The notes below the pieces were generated by a model. The model was not told where the DNA came from. It did not search any database and saw nothing but the letters and a program-made list of their open reading frames with translations. The position numbers and the translations under genes were made by a program. From JAHEDH01 sp965364515 (GTDB taxonomy: Bacteria > Actinomycetota > Acidimicrobiia > Spongiisociales > ZC4RG35), in assembly GCA_965364515.1 (NCBI GenBank), contig CBDTXZ010000045.1:1-19510 (forward strand): a stretch of 19,510 nt of DNA. The letters run 5' to 3'. Below are positions 1-6,921 of the stretch, piece after piece; position 1 is the stretch's first letter; each line of letters opens with the position of its first letter.

Positions 1-27
1 CCGAGGCTCGCCTGTTTCACTGGACGA

Positions 28-42
28 GGGCCGAAACGGCCC
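28..42. repeat. GC-rich perfect hairpin
   Basis: GGGCCG-AAA-CGGCCC forms a perfect 6-bp stem with a three-base loop. It lies just past the 3' end of the cyclase relic on the minus strand and could be its old terminator. There is no T-tract. Confidence 0.4.
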
Positions 43-50
43 GTTCGGCA

Positions 51-274
51 CCCGAGGTCGTTTCCCAACACTTCGCACTCTCCGGGTGGATTCCCACTCT
101 GACCTGCAGGCCGATGCCGGCGGCGGCGTCTCGAATGGCGGCAGCGGCGCGGACTGCGCGGACCGGACTGGTGAAGCTGGAGAGGAACCCGTCTCCGGTG
201 TGCTTCACCTCGGTGCCGTCGAATTGGCGGATCTGATTCCGGGTGATCTCGTTGTGCTGTTCCAGCAGTTCCCG
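51..274 (-). pseudogene. Relic of a class III adenylate/guanylate cyclase domain (frameshifted, both ends missing)
   Basis: The minus strand reads a stretch typical of actinobacterial class III cyclase domains: RELLEQHNEITRNQ, then the metal-site motif HTGDGF, then AIRDAAAGIGLQVRVGIH. The frame breaks at 83-88. Shifting by one base gives GECEVLGNDLG, the next expected family block, so one base has been lost between the His codon and the GECE block. An in-frame stop (275-277) precedes the relic and no FTDIVGST metal-binding block lies upstream. After position 51 the sequence no longer resembles the family. A functional domain needs about 170 residues; about 75 remain. It belongs to the same broad family as the intact fusion at 6922-8268. 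The frameshift is read directly; the family assignment rests on recognised motifs. Confidence 0.75.
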
Positions 275-303
275 TCAGGTTCCGCCGGTAGGGGCTGAAG
301 CGA

Positions 304-318
304 GCGACGGAGCGTCGC
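304..318. repeat. Hairpin GCGACG-GAG-CGTCGC, copy 1 of a dispersed motif
   Basis: A perfect 6-bp stem followed by ACGCCG. Almost the same hairpin with the same flank recurs at 4615-4630. This copy lies about 80 bases past the stop of the MarR-type gene on the minus strand, so a terminator role is possible. The stretch 278-400 holds no other feature I can support. Confidence 0.45.
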
Positions 319-400
319 ACGCCGGGATCTGTGGCGGAACGCTGCCCAACCACCGGGACGAGCTCCTGTTTCAGGACTGGGACCCGGCTCGGTCGGCGTG

Positions 401-862
401 TCAGTTCTCGCGGCGGACTCGCTCGGTTGCGTCGAGGATCACCGCTGCCTCGTCATCGGTGATGTGGGTGGCGAAGTGACGCTCGATGGCCTCCAGATGG
501 CTGCGGCCGGCTGAGCGAAACGCCGCTTCCCCTTCTTCGGTCAGATCCACTCTGATGGACCGGCGGTCCGACGGATCGGGAATACGGCGCAGCAGACCGG
601 CCGCTTCCAGCCGATCCACCATGTTCGTAAGCCCCGATTTGCTGAGGACCATCTCGCGAGACAGGTCGGTCATCCGGATCCCTTCGGCGCCGGCCTCGAA
701 GACGTGGAGCAGTGCGTCGTAGGTCGAGAGGTCCATCCCGATGTCCTCTTGGAGCTCGGCGTCCATGATCGAGGTGAGCTGTCGGGGGACCTCGAGGATC
801 GCGCGCCATGCGCGCACCCGGACATCGTTTCGACTGATTCGGCGAGAAGGGTCTTGACTCAT
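401..862 (-). CDS. MarR-family transcriptional regulator
   Basis: A 153-residue winged-helix repressor of normal MarR length. The recognition-helix and wing region reads MTDLSREMVLSKSGLTNMVDRLEAAGLL followed by the family hallmark wing DPSDRRSIRVDLTEEG; flanking helices would form the dimer interface. MarR proteins usually bind palindromes overlapping their own promoter and release DNA on sensing phenolics, quinones or oxidants. The gene is divergent from an NmrA-like gene, with 131 bases between the start codons that contain repeated half-sites. This arrangement suggests it controls itself and the NmrA-like operon. ATG 862 is preceded by a weak AGGAT ribosome-binding sequence. The ligand cannot be read from sequence; no conserved cysteine sensor is visible. 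Confidence 0.93.
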   Translation of the reverse strand: MSQDPSRRISRNDVRVRAWRAILEVPRQLTSIMDAELQEDIGMDLSTYDALLHVFEAGAEGIRMTDLSREMVLSKSGLTNMVDRLEAAGLLRRIPDPSDRRSIRVDLTEEGEAAFRSAGRSHLEAIERHFATHITDDEAAVILDATERVRREN

Positions 863-887
863 GTGATTTGATCCTGTATTGTCCTAT

Positions 888-916
888 ATCGTACTATTAA
901 GTTTCGGATAATACAA
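888..916 (-). promoter_or_regulatory. Predicted promoter of the MarR-type gene
   Basis: On the minus strand a -35 box TTGTAT (911-916) and a -10 box TACGAT (888-893) are separated by exactly 17 bases in an AT-rich island. They place transcription start near 881, about 19 bases before the ATG. Half-sites of the inverted repeats in this region overlap both boxes, as expected for an autoregulated MarR promoter. Prediction only. Confidence 0.55.
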
Positions 917-948
917 GTTCGCAAAATCCGACTCGGGCTGAATAGTAC
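891..948. promoter_or_regulatory. Candidate MarR operator array in the divergent intergenic region
   Basis: GTACTATT (891-898) and AATAGTAC (941-948) form a perfect 8-bp inverted repeat separated by 42 bases. Between them, GATAATAC (907-914) pairs 6 of 8 bases with the left half-site at a spacing of 8. The left half-sites overlap the predicted -10 and -35 of the MarR-type gene. The right one overlaps a possible -10 (AATAGT, 941-946) for the NmrA-like gene, with TTCGCA (918-923) as -35. Binding is inferred. Confidence 0.5.
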
Positions 949-993
949 TCGGTGTGGCTCGAGAGTCGAGCCACCACGAAGGGAGAGCCGGAC

Positions 994-1857
994 ATGGGAA
1001 CCATCGCAGTGATCGGAGCAACGGGCACAATCGGCCGACGACTGGTAGGCCGCCTCGCCTCTGGCGGCGCCGAGGTGCGGGCGATCTGCCGCAACCCCGG
1101 CGACGACTGGGAACCGGGCGTAGAGGCGGTCGCCGCCGACATCTCCGATCCGCATCAGGCACTCGACGCCGTCGAGGGATCCGACGCCATCTACCTCACC
1201 AGCGTCCTCGGCGGCGACGATCTGTTCGGCACCGAGCGAACGGTTGCGAGCAACGTGATCGACGCCGCCATCAAGCACGATGTCGACCACGTCGTGACAC
1301 ACACCGCCGTGCACGCCGATCGCGGCGACACCGGCGCCCGAATCCTCGACAACAAGACGCCGATCGAACGACGACTCGTCGAGTCCGGCGTCGGCTACAC
1401 GGTTCTCCGTCCGGGTTGGTTCCTCCAGAACCTGTGGGCCGCGCGCGACTACCTGACCCAGGGCGTGGTGAGCATGCCGTGGACGGGCGACATGGTGTGG
1501 GCGGCGACCGACGTGGAGGACGTCGTCGACGCAGCGGTGGCCTTCCTCGACCGCGGCCCCGCCAACCGCGCGTTCGACGTGCACATCCCGGGCGGCATCA
1601 CCGGCGAGGCAATCGCCGACGCAGCAAGCAGCGTGCTCGGCCACCCCGTCGCCTACCACCAGGCCCAGGTGACCAGCCGAGAGTACGTCGATGGCTTCCC
1701 GATCTCCGACGACCACAAGGACGCCTACGCCGAACTCTTCGACTACTTCACATCGACGACCTATCTGGGCGATCCGCAGCCGATCGCCGAGGCGCTGGCC
1801 GATCACCGGCCGCGCAGCATCGAGCAGTTCCTTCGTGAGGAGCTGTTCGCGGGCTGA
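994..1857 (+). CDS. NmrA-like / SDR-type NAD(P)-binding protein
   Basis: A 287-residue atypical short-chain dehydrogenase of the NmrA/quinone-oxidoreductase-2 type. Residues 1-14 carry the Rossmann nucleotide motif MGTIAVIGATGTIG. The central region has the usual NKTPIERRLVESGVGYTVLRPGWFLQN segment, which in this family lines the substrate pocket in place of an SDR Tyr-x-x-x-Lys pair. Relatives are NADPH-dependent quinone reductases or redox-sensing regulators; which applies here cannot be decided. ATG 994 is preferred over the upstream GTG at 952 because it starts right at the Rossmann strand and follows the purine-rich GAAGGGAGAG. The gene is divergent from the MarR-type gene and 65 bases ahead of the small protein at 1923, with which it probably forms an operon. 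Confidence 0.92.
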   Translation: MGTIAVIGATGTIGRRLVGRLASGGAEVRAICRNPGDDWEPGVEAVAADISDPHQALDAVEGSDAIYLTSVLGGDDLFGTERTVASNVIDAAIKHDVDHVVTHTAVHADRGDTGARILDNKTPIERRLVESGVGYTVLRPGWFLQNLWAARDYLTQGVVSMPWTGDMVWAATDVEDVVDAAVAFLDRGPANRAFDVHIPGGITGEAIADAASSVLGHPVAYHQAQVTSREYVDGFPISDDHKDAYAELFDYFTSTTYLGDPQPIAEALADHRPRSIEQFLREELFAG

Positions 1858-1922
1858 ACCGGCGTGACGACGCCATATGGACCAAGAGCTCGTCGACTGG
1901 CGAGCCGAGAGAGGAGAATCCC

Positions 1923-2201
1923 ATGAACGTGCTGGCCATCAACCACCAAGTCGAGGACTACGACACCTGGAAGTCTGTGTTCGACAGCTACACACCCGCA
2001 GCGAACGGCGCCCGGTTCCACCGGGTCAACCGCTCCGTCGACGACCCGAACAACATCACCGTCGTCGCCGGCTTCGACACCGCCGAGGCGGCCCGATCCT
2101 TCGTCGAGGATCCCGCACTCGCCGAGAAGATGCACGACGCCGGCGTCATCGGCGCCCCGCGGATCGAGCTCTTCGAAGAGGTCGAGTCGACCCAGGCCTG
2201 A
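1923..2201 (+). CDS. Small dimeric alpha/beta-barrel (ABM-like) protein
   Basis: A 92-residue protein beginning MNVLAINHQVEDYDTWKSVFD, the opening of many ferredoxin-like dimeric-barrel proteins (antibiotic-biosynthesis-monooxygenase or DUF1330-like). It continues with a strand NITVVAGFDTAEAARSFVEDPAL and a helix LAEKMHDAGV, as in that fold. Members range from cofactor-free oxygenases to heme-binding or structural proteins, so the reaction is unknown. A good ribosome-binding site (GAGAGGAG) precedes ATG 1923. It follows the NmrA-like gene on the same strand and a strong palindrome lies 27 bases past its stop, so the two genes probably form one transcript controlled by the neighbouring MarR-type protein. 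Confidence 0.85.
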   Translation: MNVLAINHQVEDYDTWKSVFDSYTPAANGARFHRVNRSVDDPNNITVVAGFDTAEAARSFVEDPALAEKMHDAGVIGAPRIELFEEVESTQA

Positions 2202-2228
2202 CCGCACCACGACCGTCGTTACACCAGT

Positions 2229-2264
2229 CGATACGGGAGCCCACCGCGGTGGGCTCCCGTATCG
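2229..2264. terminator. Perfect 18-bp-arm palindrome, probable intrinsic terminator
   Basis: CGATACGGGAGCCCACCG is followed immediately by its exact reverse complement, giving a 36-base perfect palindrome. It sits 27 bases after the barrel-protein stop codon. There is no T-tract, which is common for actinobacterial terminators. It could also stop transcription arriving from the convergent metallo-beta-lactamase-fold gene. The remaining bases up to 2454 show nothing else. Confidence 0.8.
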
Positions 2265-2454
2265 GTGTGGCTCCCGGTCTCGAGCACCGAGCGGTCCGGT
2301 GAAGAGCCCTGCTCCGGCGACGTGACGTTCGCCGGTGGACTGGTTGAACGCAGCTGTGGAGCAGCTCGTAGTCAGACAAGCCGAGCCCCACGTCGAGAGC
2401 CCCGACACCGCGACCGCTCAGGGAGCCCGGAGCGCCCGCCTCAGCCAGACCTTG

Positions 2455-3189
2455 TCACGCCTCGAGCGCCTGTTGGACAGCGTTGCTCGGGCGGCCTCGC
2501 CACGGCTTGCCGTGGCCGGGAATGAGCACATCGGCGTCCACATCGGCGAGACGAGCCAGCGAGCGTTTCGCCTGGTCGTGGTCGAAATTGAACTGGCGTC
2601 GAATCAACTGCGGGCCGAGGCGGTCGGGGTCCCAGAGGTCAACGGTTATCAGTGCGTCCCCGGTGATCAGCACACCCTCGTCCGGCAGGTGAAGCGAACT
2701 ATGTCCCTGTGTATGTCCGGGCGTGAACACGGAGACCGGCCGCCCGGGCACGTCGAGGGTCTCGCCGTCATTGAACGTCGACACGTCCTCGACGGGTGCA
2801 GGCCGCAGCCCGCCGCTGCGAATCGCGTTGAACGCGAACCTGAAGATCTTCGGCCGCCACGCTCGCCGCAGCTCCAGCAGGGAGATCCGCTGCTCGATCT
2901 CTCCGCGAACCAGCGCGGCTTCATCCGTGTGGCAATGCACTACCGCGTCGTGGTCCCGCCTGAGGCGTTCGGCCGAGCCCTTGTGGTCGGCGTGACCGTG
3001 GGTCAGCACGACGGCCTGGATGTCGGCAAGGGCTCGACCGACCTCTGCGACCGACGCGTCCACGAGATCCCGGTCGTTCGGAAAGCCGCTGTCGACCATG
3101 GTCACCTCGTCCCCCTCGACCACCAGGGCGAAGCCGTTGTGCGACCCTTCGACCCAGAACACTTTTGAGGTGACTTGTTCGATCAGCAT
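2455..3189 (-). CDS. MBL-fold metallohydrolase
   Basis: A 244-residue metallo-beta-lactamase-fold enzyme. Zinc ligands are all present: THGHADH (H64, H66, D68, H69), H159 in the PGHTQGHSS segment, D178 in TGDAL and H226 in PGHGKPW. The intact H-x-H-x-D-H motif implies a binuclear site. The fold covers glyoxalase II, lactonases, persulfide dioxygenases and other hydrolases; substrate cannot be assigned. ATG 3189 is chosen because GGAGG lies 5 bases upstream and the protein then begins directly with the first beta strand; an upstream ATG at 3252 would add 21 residues lacking family character. It is divergent from the luciferase-like gene 438 bases away. Confidence 0.93.
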   Translation of the reverse strand: MLIEQVTSKVFWVEGSHNGFALVVEGDEVTMVDSGFPNDRDLVDASVAEVGRALADIQAVVLTHGHADHKGSAERLRRDHDAVVHCHTDEAALVRGEIEQRISLLELRRAWRPKIFRFAFNAIRSGGLRPAPVEDVSTFNDGETLDVPGRPVSVFTPGHTQGHSSLHLPDEGVLITGDALITVDLWDPDRLGPQLIRRQFNFDHDQAKRSLARLADVDADVLIPGHGKPWRGRPSNAVQQALEA

Positions 3190-3627
3190 CGTTTCCTCCC
3201 GCCTCGAACCATACAGACGAGTCGCTGACGGCAGGAGAAGGCATCGACTCATCTTCTACGCCGTTTCATGAAGGCCAGACTCATCCACCTCGTCGCGTCG
3301 TGTTCGGAGGGATCGCTGGCGCGAGCCCGGAGGGTGGCGGCGAGCCGGGGTACGCCCTGGCACCAGTAACGCACTTCACCGATGCGGACGACCATGGCGT
3401 CAGACTGACTTGGGACCTCACCCTCATCCACGAAAGATGTCGTCCATCGCGAGAGGAGCACCGGCTCGGAGCCCACACGAGCCGCGGTCGGCAGAGCAGA
3501 CCGAGTAGTTGCCGATCACTGCGCCAGGCGTTTCGCCGATGCGCGGTCGTCCTGCAAATGGTTTCGCCGTACCGAACACAAGTGGTCAACGATGCATCGC
3601 GCCTTGACATACGCCAGACTGCAGACC
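3190..3627. other. Intergenic stretch between divergent genes, no supported gene
   Basis: Both strands contain open frames here (for example 3249-3476 minus), but none has a recognisable family motif or a convincing ribosome-binding site. A TTGACA lies at 3604-3609, but the matching -10 position would fall on the start codon of the luciferase-like gene. The box CAGACT (3615-3620), 7 bases before that ATG, is a better placed though imperfect leaderless-type -10. Confidence 0.5.
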
Positions 3628-4602
3628 ATGTCCGAAGCGAGTCCAGGAGAGGGCGACGAACGGGGTGGCGAGGTTGGTTCGAGCAGCGCCGTTCCCATTC
3701 GTTTCGGGGCCACGATCGTCCAGGTCGTTCCGTTCCCGCTGGTTTGCGAGGATTTCGTCTTCGCAGAGACGATCGGCCTCGACAACGCCTGGGTGATAGA
3801 TCAGTTCTGGATCGACGGTGCTCCCTCGGTCCCCCTACTCGAGGCGTGGACGACACTGGCGGCACTGGCACGGGAAACTGAACGAATCCGGATAGGCGCA
3901 ATGGTCACCAATGTCGCCACGCGCAATCCCGGCATGCTGGCGAAGTCGATCCTCACCGTCGACCAGGCTTCCGGCGGGCGCGTCGACGCGGCGTTCGGAG
4001 GAGGTTTCTATCCCGTCGAGCACGCCACGCTCGGGATCGACTTCCTCGACGGGCCGGGTCGCAGCCAGCGGCTCCGTGAAGCCGTTTCGGTGCTCGACCA
4101 GGCATTGCGGGGCGGCACCGTCACGCACGACGGTGTGAACTATCACCTCTCCGAAGCGACCTTCCAGCCCGGTCCCACCCAACTCCCCCGGCCGCCCCTC
4201 TGGGTCGCCGCCCAAGCCTCTAGGTCACTCCGCGTCGCAGTCCAGCACGCAGACGCCGTTGTCACCCTCGGCGAAGAGGACAAGGGAATCGACAAGTCTC
4301 TGCCGGCGTTCAGGGCACGGATGGAGAAGCTCGACGAGATCTGTCTCGAAGAGAATCGCGACCCGGCCACGATCCGACGTTGCTACTTCGCTGGTTGGGC
4401 GAACGAACCAATCTTCGAATCGGTGGACGCGACAACGGATCTGATCGGTCGCTACATCGAGGCCGGCGCCACCGACTTCACGTTCTATCTGCACAACCCG
4501 GCCGAATCGATCCTGAACGACCTGGCATCCACACACCGGATGGCAACACGCGAGCAGTTCGAGCAAACGGCAGCCGAAGTGTTCCCTCAGTTCCGTCAGT
4601 AG
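3628..4602 (+). CDS. LLM-class (luciferase-like) flavin/F420-dependent oxidoreductase
   Basis: A 324-residue TIM-barrel protein of the bacterial-luciferase superfamily. Typical segments run in order: RFGATIVQ (strand 1), FVFAETIGLDNAWVIDQFW (helix 1 and strand 2), RIRIGAMVTNVATRNPGMLAKSILTVDQASGGR and AAFGGGFYPVEHATLGI. In Actinobacteria many relatives use coenzyme F420 rather than FMN and act in hydride transfer or monooxygenation of small organics; cofactor and substrate are not determinable here. ATG 3628 is preferred over the in-frame ATG at 3592, since the extra residues lack family character. No Shine-Dalgarno sequence is evident, but CAGACT lies 7 bases before the ATG, so the message may be leaderless. 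A repeat-type hairpin follows 13 bases after the stop. Confidence 0.92.
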   Translation: MSEASPGEGDERGGEVGSSSAVPIRFGATIVQVVPFPLVCEDFVFAETIGLDNAWVIDQFWIDGAPSVPLLEAWTTLAALARETERIRIGAMVTNVATRNPGMLAKSILTVDQASGGRVDAAFGGGFYPVEHATLGIDFLDGPGRSQRLREAVSVLDQALRGGTVTHDGVNYHLSEATFQPGPTQLPRPPLWVAAQASRSLRVAVQHADAVVTLGEEDKGIDKSLPAFRARMEKLDEICLEENRDPATIRRCYFAGWANEPIFESVDATTDLIGRYIEAGATDFTFYLHNPAESILNDLASTHRMATREQFEQTAAEVFPQFRQ

Positions 4603-4614
4603 GAGCCACCGCAA

Positions 4615-4630
4615 GCGACGGAGGCGTCGC
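4615..4630. repeat. Hairpin GCGACG-GAGG-CGTCGC, copy 2; possible terminator
   Basis: A 6-bp stem with a four-base loop followed by ACGCCG, nearly identical to 304-318. It lies 13 bases after the stop of the luciferase-like gene, where a terminator would be expected. Confidence 0.5.
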
Positions 4631-5153
4631 ACGCCGCAATCCCGGGCCCTCTGCATGGATGTCTATGGATCAGGATCCGATCCCGAGCACTGGTATTCAG
4701 AGTGCGAAAACGGCGACCTCGGATCGACCTCCTCGCCGCCGACATCGCGACACCAGTCTCGATCCGGGAACCCGAGACGCCACGACCGAGCTCATCCGGG
4801 ACCGGTGACCGAGCGGATCTCGAACGTCGTCGGCAACCTGACACCAGTTTGCATCTCTGTCATCTCACACCTCATCGACTGCCGTGCAGAAGCAGCGCCA
4901 GGGGCGTCGAGAAGGCTTCCGACAAGTGACTCCCGATATGGATACAGGTCCCGCCAGCACTCAGCAGTTCCGGACCCAGGTCCTTTTCGACTCGCTGCCC
5001 GCCAAGAGTTCGAGTCGGCGAATCCGTTCGAGCACGACAGCGGCGAGCGCCAGACCTCGATACTCGGGCGATGAGGCTCGACTCGCGGCGTGATGCGGCG
5101 CTACCGGCCGGTGGTTGTGGTCATGCGGTGTGTCGATCGCGTATCGTGCGCGG
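4631..5153. other. Gene-poor stretch with a possible acetyltransferase relic
   Basis: No intact gene is visible. On the minus strand, about 4961-5075 reads SPEYRGLALAAVVLERIRRL then TWVRN before a stop, resembling the acetyl-CoA loop and following helix of a GNAT acetyltransferase. No start or N-terminal half can be found. The rest has open frames without family features. Confidence 0.3.
5142..5147 (+). promoter_or_regulatory. Leaderless-type -10 box
   Basis: TATCGT ends 6 bases before ATG 5154. This TAnnnT spacing is typical of actinobacterial leaderless transcripts. No clear -35 box and no Shine-Dalgarno sequence precede the gene. Confidence 0.45.
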
Positions 5154-6260
5154 ATGCCCAGGTGTCTCCGCAACTCGGCTGTCTGCGTGGCCGTCGTCGC
5201 CGTGATGGCGTCGGGCTGCACCGCGGCCGATGTCCGGACAGACACGACGGAGCCGGCGGCCACGACGTCCACCCGGTCGCCGACCGCGAGCTCGGTCCCT
5301 GTCGGGCCGAGATTGGTCGAGGCCACTCTCGAGGTGGGCGCAGACGGCTCGACAGAGCCGCTCGAGTTCGTCGTCCCGCCGGACACGCGAAGCATCGGGG
5401 TGACGGCGAGCGCCGGCGCATCGAGCGTGATCGGGGTTGCCGAGTTGACGCTCGCAGATGGATCGGATCGCGTGGGCATCGAGAGCATCCCGCAAGTCCT
5501 GCTGGAGCGCATCGCCGACCAGCACCTGCGACTGCTGCCCGGAGATGTGTTCCAGGAGGCGAGCGTCGGGGTCCATGCTTTCGTCTATCCCAATACTCCC
5601 CATGAAGAAGCGGCGCTGCCGGCGGGCGAGGCGACGCTCCGGCTCGTCTCGACGGGGCGAGCCGTGGACGTCGTCGTCGTACTGCCGGCGGTCGTCGACG
5701 ATCTCAGTCTCTCGGTGGACGTGTTCGTGACCGACCCGGCCATCGAGCTGTCGGAGAGGTCACCGGCGCTGGCGACGGCGTCCGACCTTCTCGCTCAGGC
5801 CGGGATCGAGATCCTCTGGAAGACGGTGACCAGTCTGGCAGTCGAGGAGCCGACGGTGAGCGTCGAAAGCGCCGTGACGGTCGACGGCCCAATGTCCGAG
5901 GTCGTCGACACCGCGGCCGGTGTCGGCACCGACGCCATCGACGTCTTTGTCGTCTCCGATCTGCCGGTGAGCGGCCTCTCACCGAGGATCCCCGGCCCAA
6001 CGACGCAGTCACCGTTGCGCGCCGTCCTCGTGAAATCGACCCAGCGACCGTCCGATCTCGGCCGTGTGATCGCCCACGAGCTCGCCCACTACCTGGGCTT
6101 GCATCACCTCGAGCTGCACACCGACGACAACCGAACCGTCTCCGATCCGATCGACGACACGGAGCCCGGGACCAACAACCTGATGGCGGGCGGGACCCTC
6201 CTGACCGCCGGCCAGGTCGATGTCCTCCGTCGCAGCCCGCTGCTCGAGCCCACCCGCTGA
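5154..6260 (+). CDS. Lipoprotein with a C-terminal metzincin-type zinc protease domain
   Basis: A 368-residue secreted protein. Residues 1-22 are a lipoprotein signal peptide: basic start, hydrophobic core VCVAVVAVM and lipobox ASGC with C22 as the lipid-modified residue. A Thr/Ser-rich linker follows (about 24-45). Next come beta-rich segments and a long stretch without a recognised domain. Residues 308-318 read HELAHYLGLHH, fitting the metzincin motif HExxHxxGxxH with three His zinc ligands and Glu309 as general base. Met344 in NNLM is a plausible Met-turn and LTAGQ follows, as in pappalysin-like enzymes. It would be anchored outside the membrane and cleave peptides or proteins; substrate unknown. 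ATG 5154 is chosen over ATG 5115 because it gives a normal signal peptide. The gene stands alone. Confidence 0.85.
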   Translation: MPRCLRNSAVCVAVVAVMASGCTAADVRTDTTEPAATTSTRSPTASSVPVGPRLVEATLEVGADGSTEPLEFVVPPDTRSIGVTASAGASSVIGVAELTLADGSDRVGIESIPQVLLERIADQHLRLLPGDVFQEASVGVHAFVYPNTPHEEAALPAGEATLRLVSTGRAVDVVVVLPAVVDDLSLSVDVFVTDPAIELSERSPALATASDLLAQAGIEILWKTVTSLAVEEPTVSVESAVTVDGPMSEVVDTAAGVGTDAIDVFVVSDLPVSGLSPRIPGPTTQSPLRAVLVKSTQRPSDLGRVIAHELAHYLGLHHLELHTDDNRTVSDPIDDTEPGTNNLMAGGTLLTAGQVDVLRRSPLLEPTR

Positions 6261-6837
6261 AACTCGCCTGGATTCCGCTGCGGCGTCAGCCACGAGCCGA
6301 CGGCCCGGTGCACGTTGCGGAGGTAGTCCCAGCCGCGCCAGGCACATCGTGAAACCACCAATGACGCGGGCCAGGCCATCTTCGTCGCGATCCGAGGCCG
6401 CGACCCGGGAGCGATGACATGGGAGGGACCGGCGCGTCGCCTCGGCCGAAGCCGATGACCCCGGTCGTTCCCGATGCTCTGACATTCTCAGCCATCTCGA
6501 CGGCACAGCCGACCTCGCCCCAGTCACGCTCCAGCCGATGGGCCACAACCGCGGCCCCCTAGAGCTCCGAGAGCTCGTGTCGTTTCACGGGGTGGGCGAA
6601 TACGCCGACATGGCGGGTGTTGTGCCCTCGTCGCGTCGTTTGTCGCCCGCGGATCGCTCCGCAGACCTTTCCGGAAACCACTCGGAAGGCGGCCCGGAGA
6701 TGCTTCAAAGCGTCGGCCTTGTTTCCATGGCGGGGCCGACTCGGATCGAGCAGGTGACATCTGCCTGTGAAGATGCGACAGGGTCGGCTTGCGTCAGAAA
6801 TGTGTCAAGCTGACCGTCAGCAGAGTCAATCGAGCCC
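6261..6837. other. Non-coding or decayed stretch
   Basis: About 580 bases without a supportable gene. Minus-strand frames around 6290-6545 show short protein-like runs split between frames (for example GLARVIGGFTMCLARLGL), possibly a decayed gene. A small hairpin GCGGA-TCGC-TCCGC lies near 6650. No RNA gene was recognised. Confidence 0.35.
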
Positions 6838-6880
6838 GAGGAGGAGGAGAAGAAGGAGAAGAAGGAGAAGAAGGAAAGGA
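6838..6880 (+). repeat. 43-base pure purine tract with three GAGAAGAAG units
   Basis: Every base from 6838 to 6880 on the plus strand is A or G. Positions 6847-6873 are three exact tandem copies of a 9-base unit. It lies 41 bases before the start of the hydrolase/cyclase gene. It is in frame with that gene but has no start codon after the in-frame stop at 6811-6813, so it is unlikely to be translated. Such polypurine tracts can form triplex DNA or change length by slippage. Confidence 0.85.
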
Positions 6881-6908
6881 TCCAGTCTTGTCGTTGCCGC
6901 TCGAGCCA

Positions 6909-6914
6909 TAGACT
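6909..6914 (+). promoter_or_regulatory. Leaderless-type -10 box of the hydrolase/cyclase gene
   Basis: TAGACT ends 7 bases before ATG 6922. A weak -35-like TTGTCG (6888-6893) lies 15 bases upstream. Transcription would begin at or next to the start codon, and no Shine-Dalgarno sequence is present. Confidence 0.5.
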
Positions 6915-6921
6915 GCCGGCC

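Noticed and set aside
859..1806. Long open frame on the minus strand opposite the NmrA-like gene
   Set aside because: It is a mirror frame of a gene with clear Rossmann motifs, has no family features and overlaps the divergent promoter region.
3249..3476. Small 75-codon gene on the minus strand
   Set aside because: No ribosome-binding site, no family motif and competing frames of equal quality.
3604..3609. TTGACA as a -35 box for the luciferase-like gene
   Set aside because: With standard spacing the -10 would fall on the start codon at 3628.
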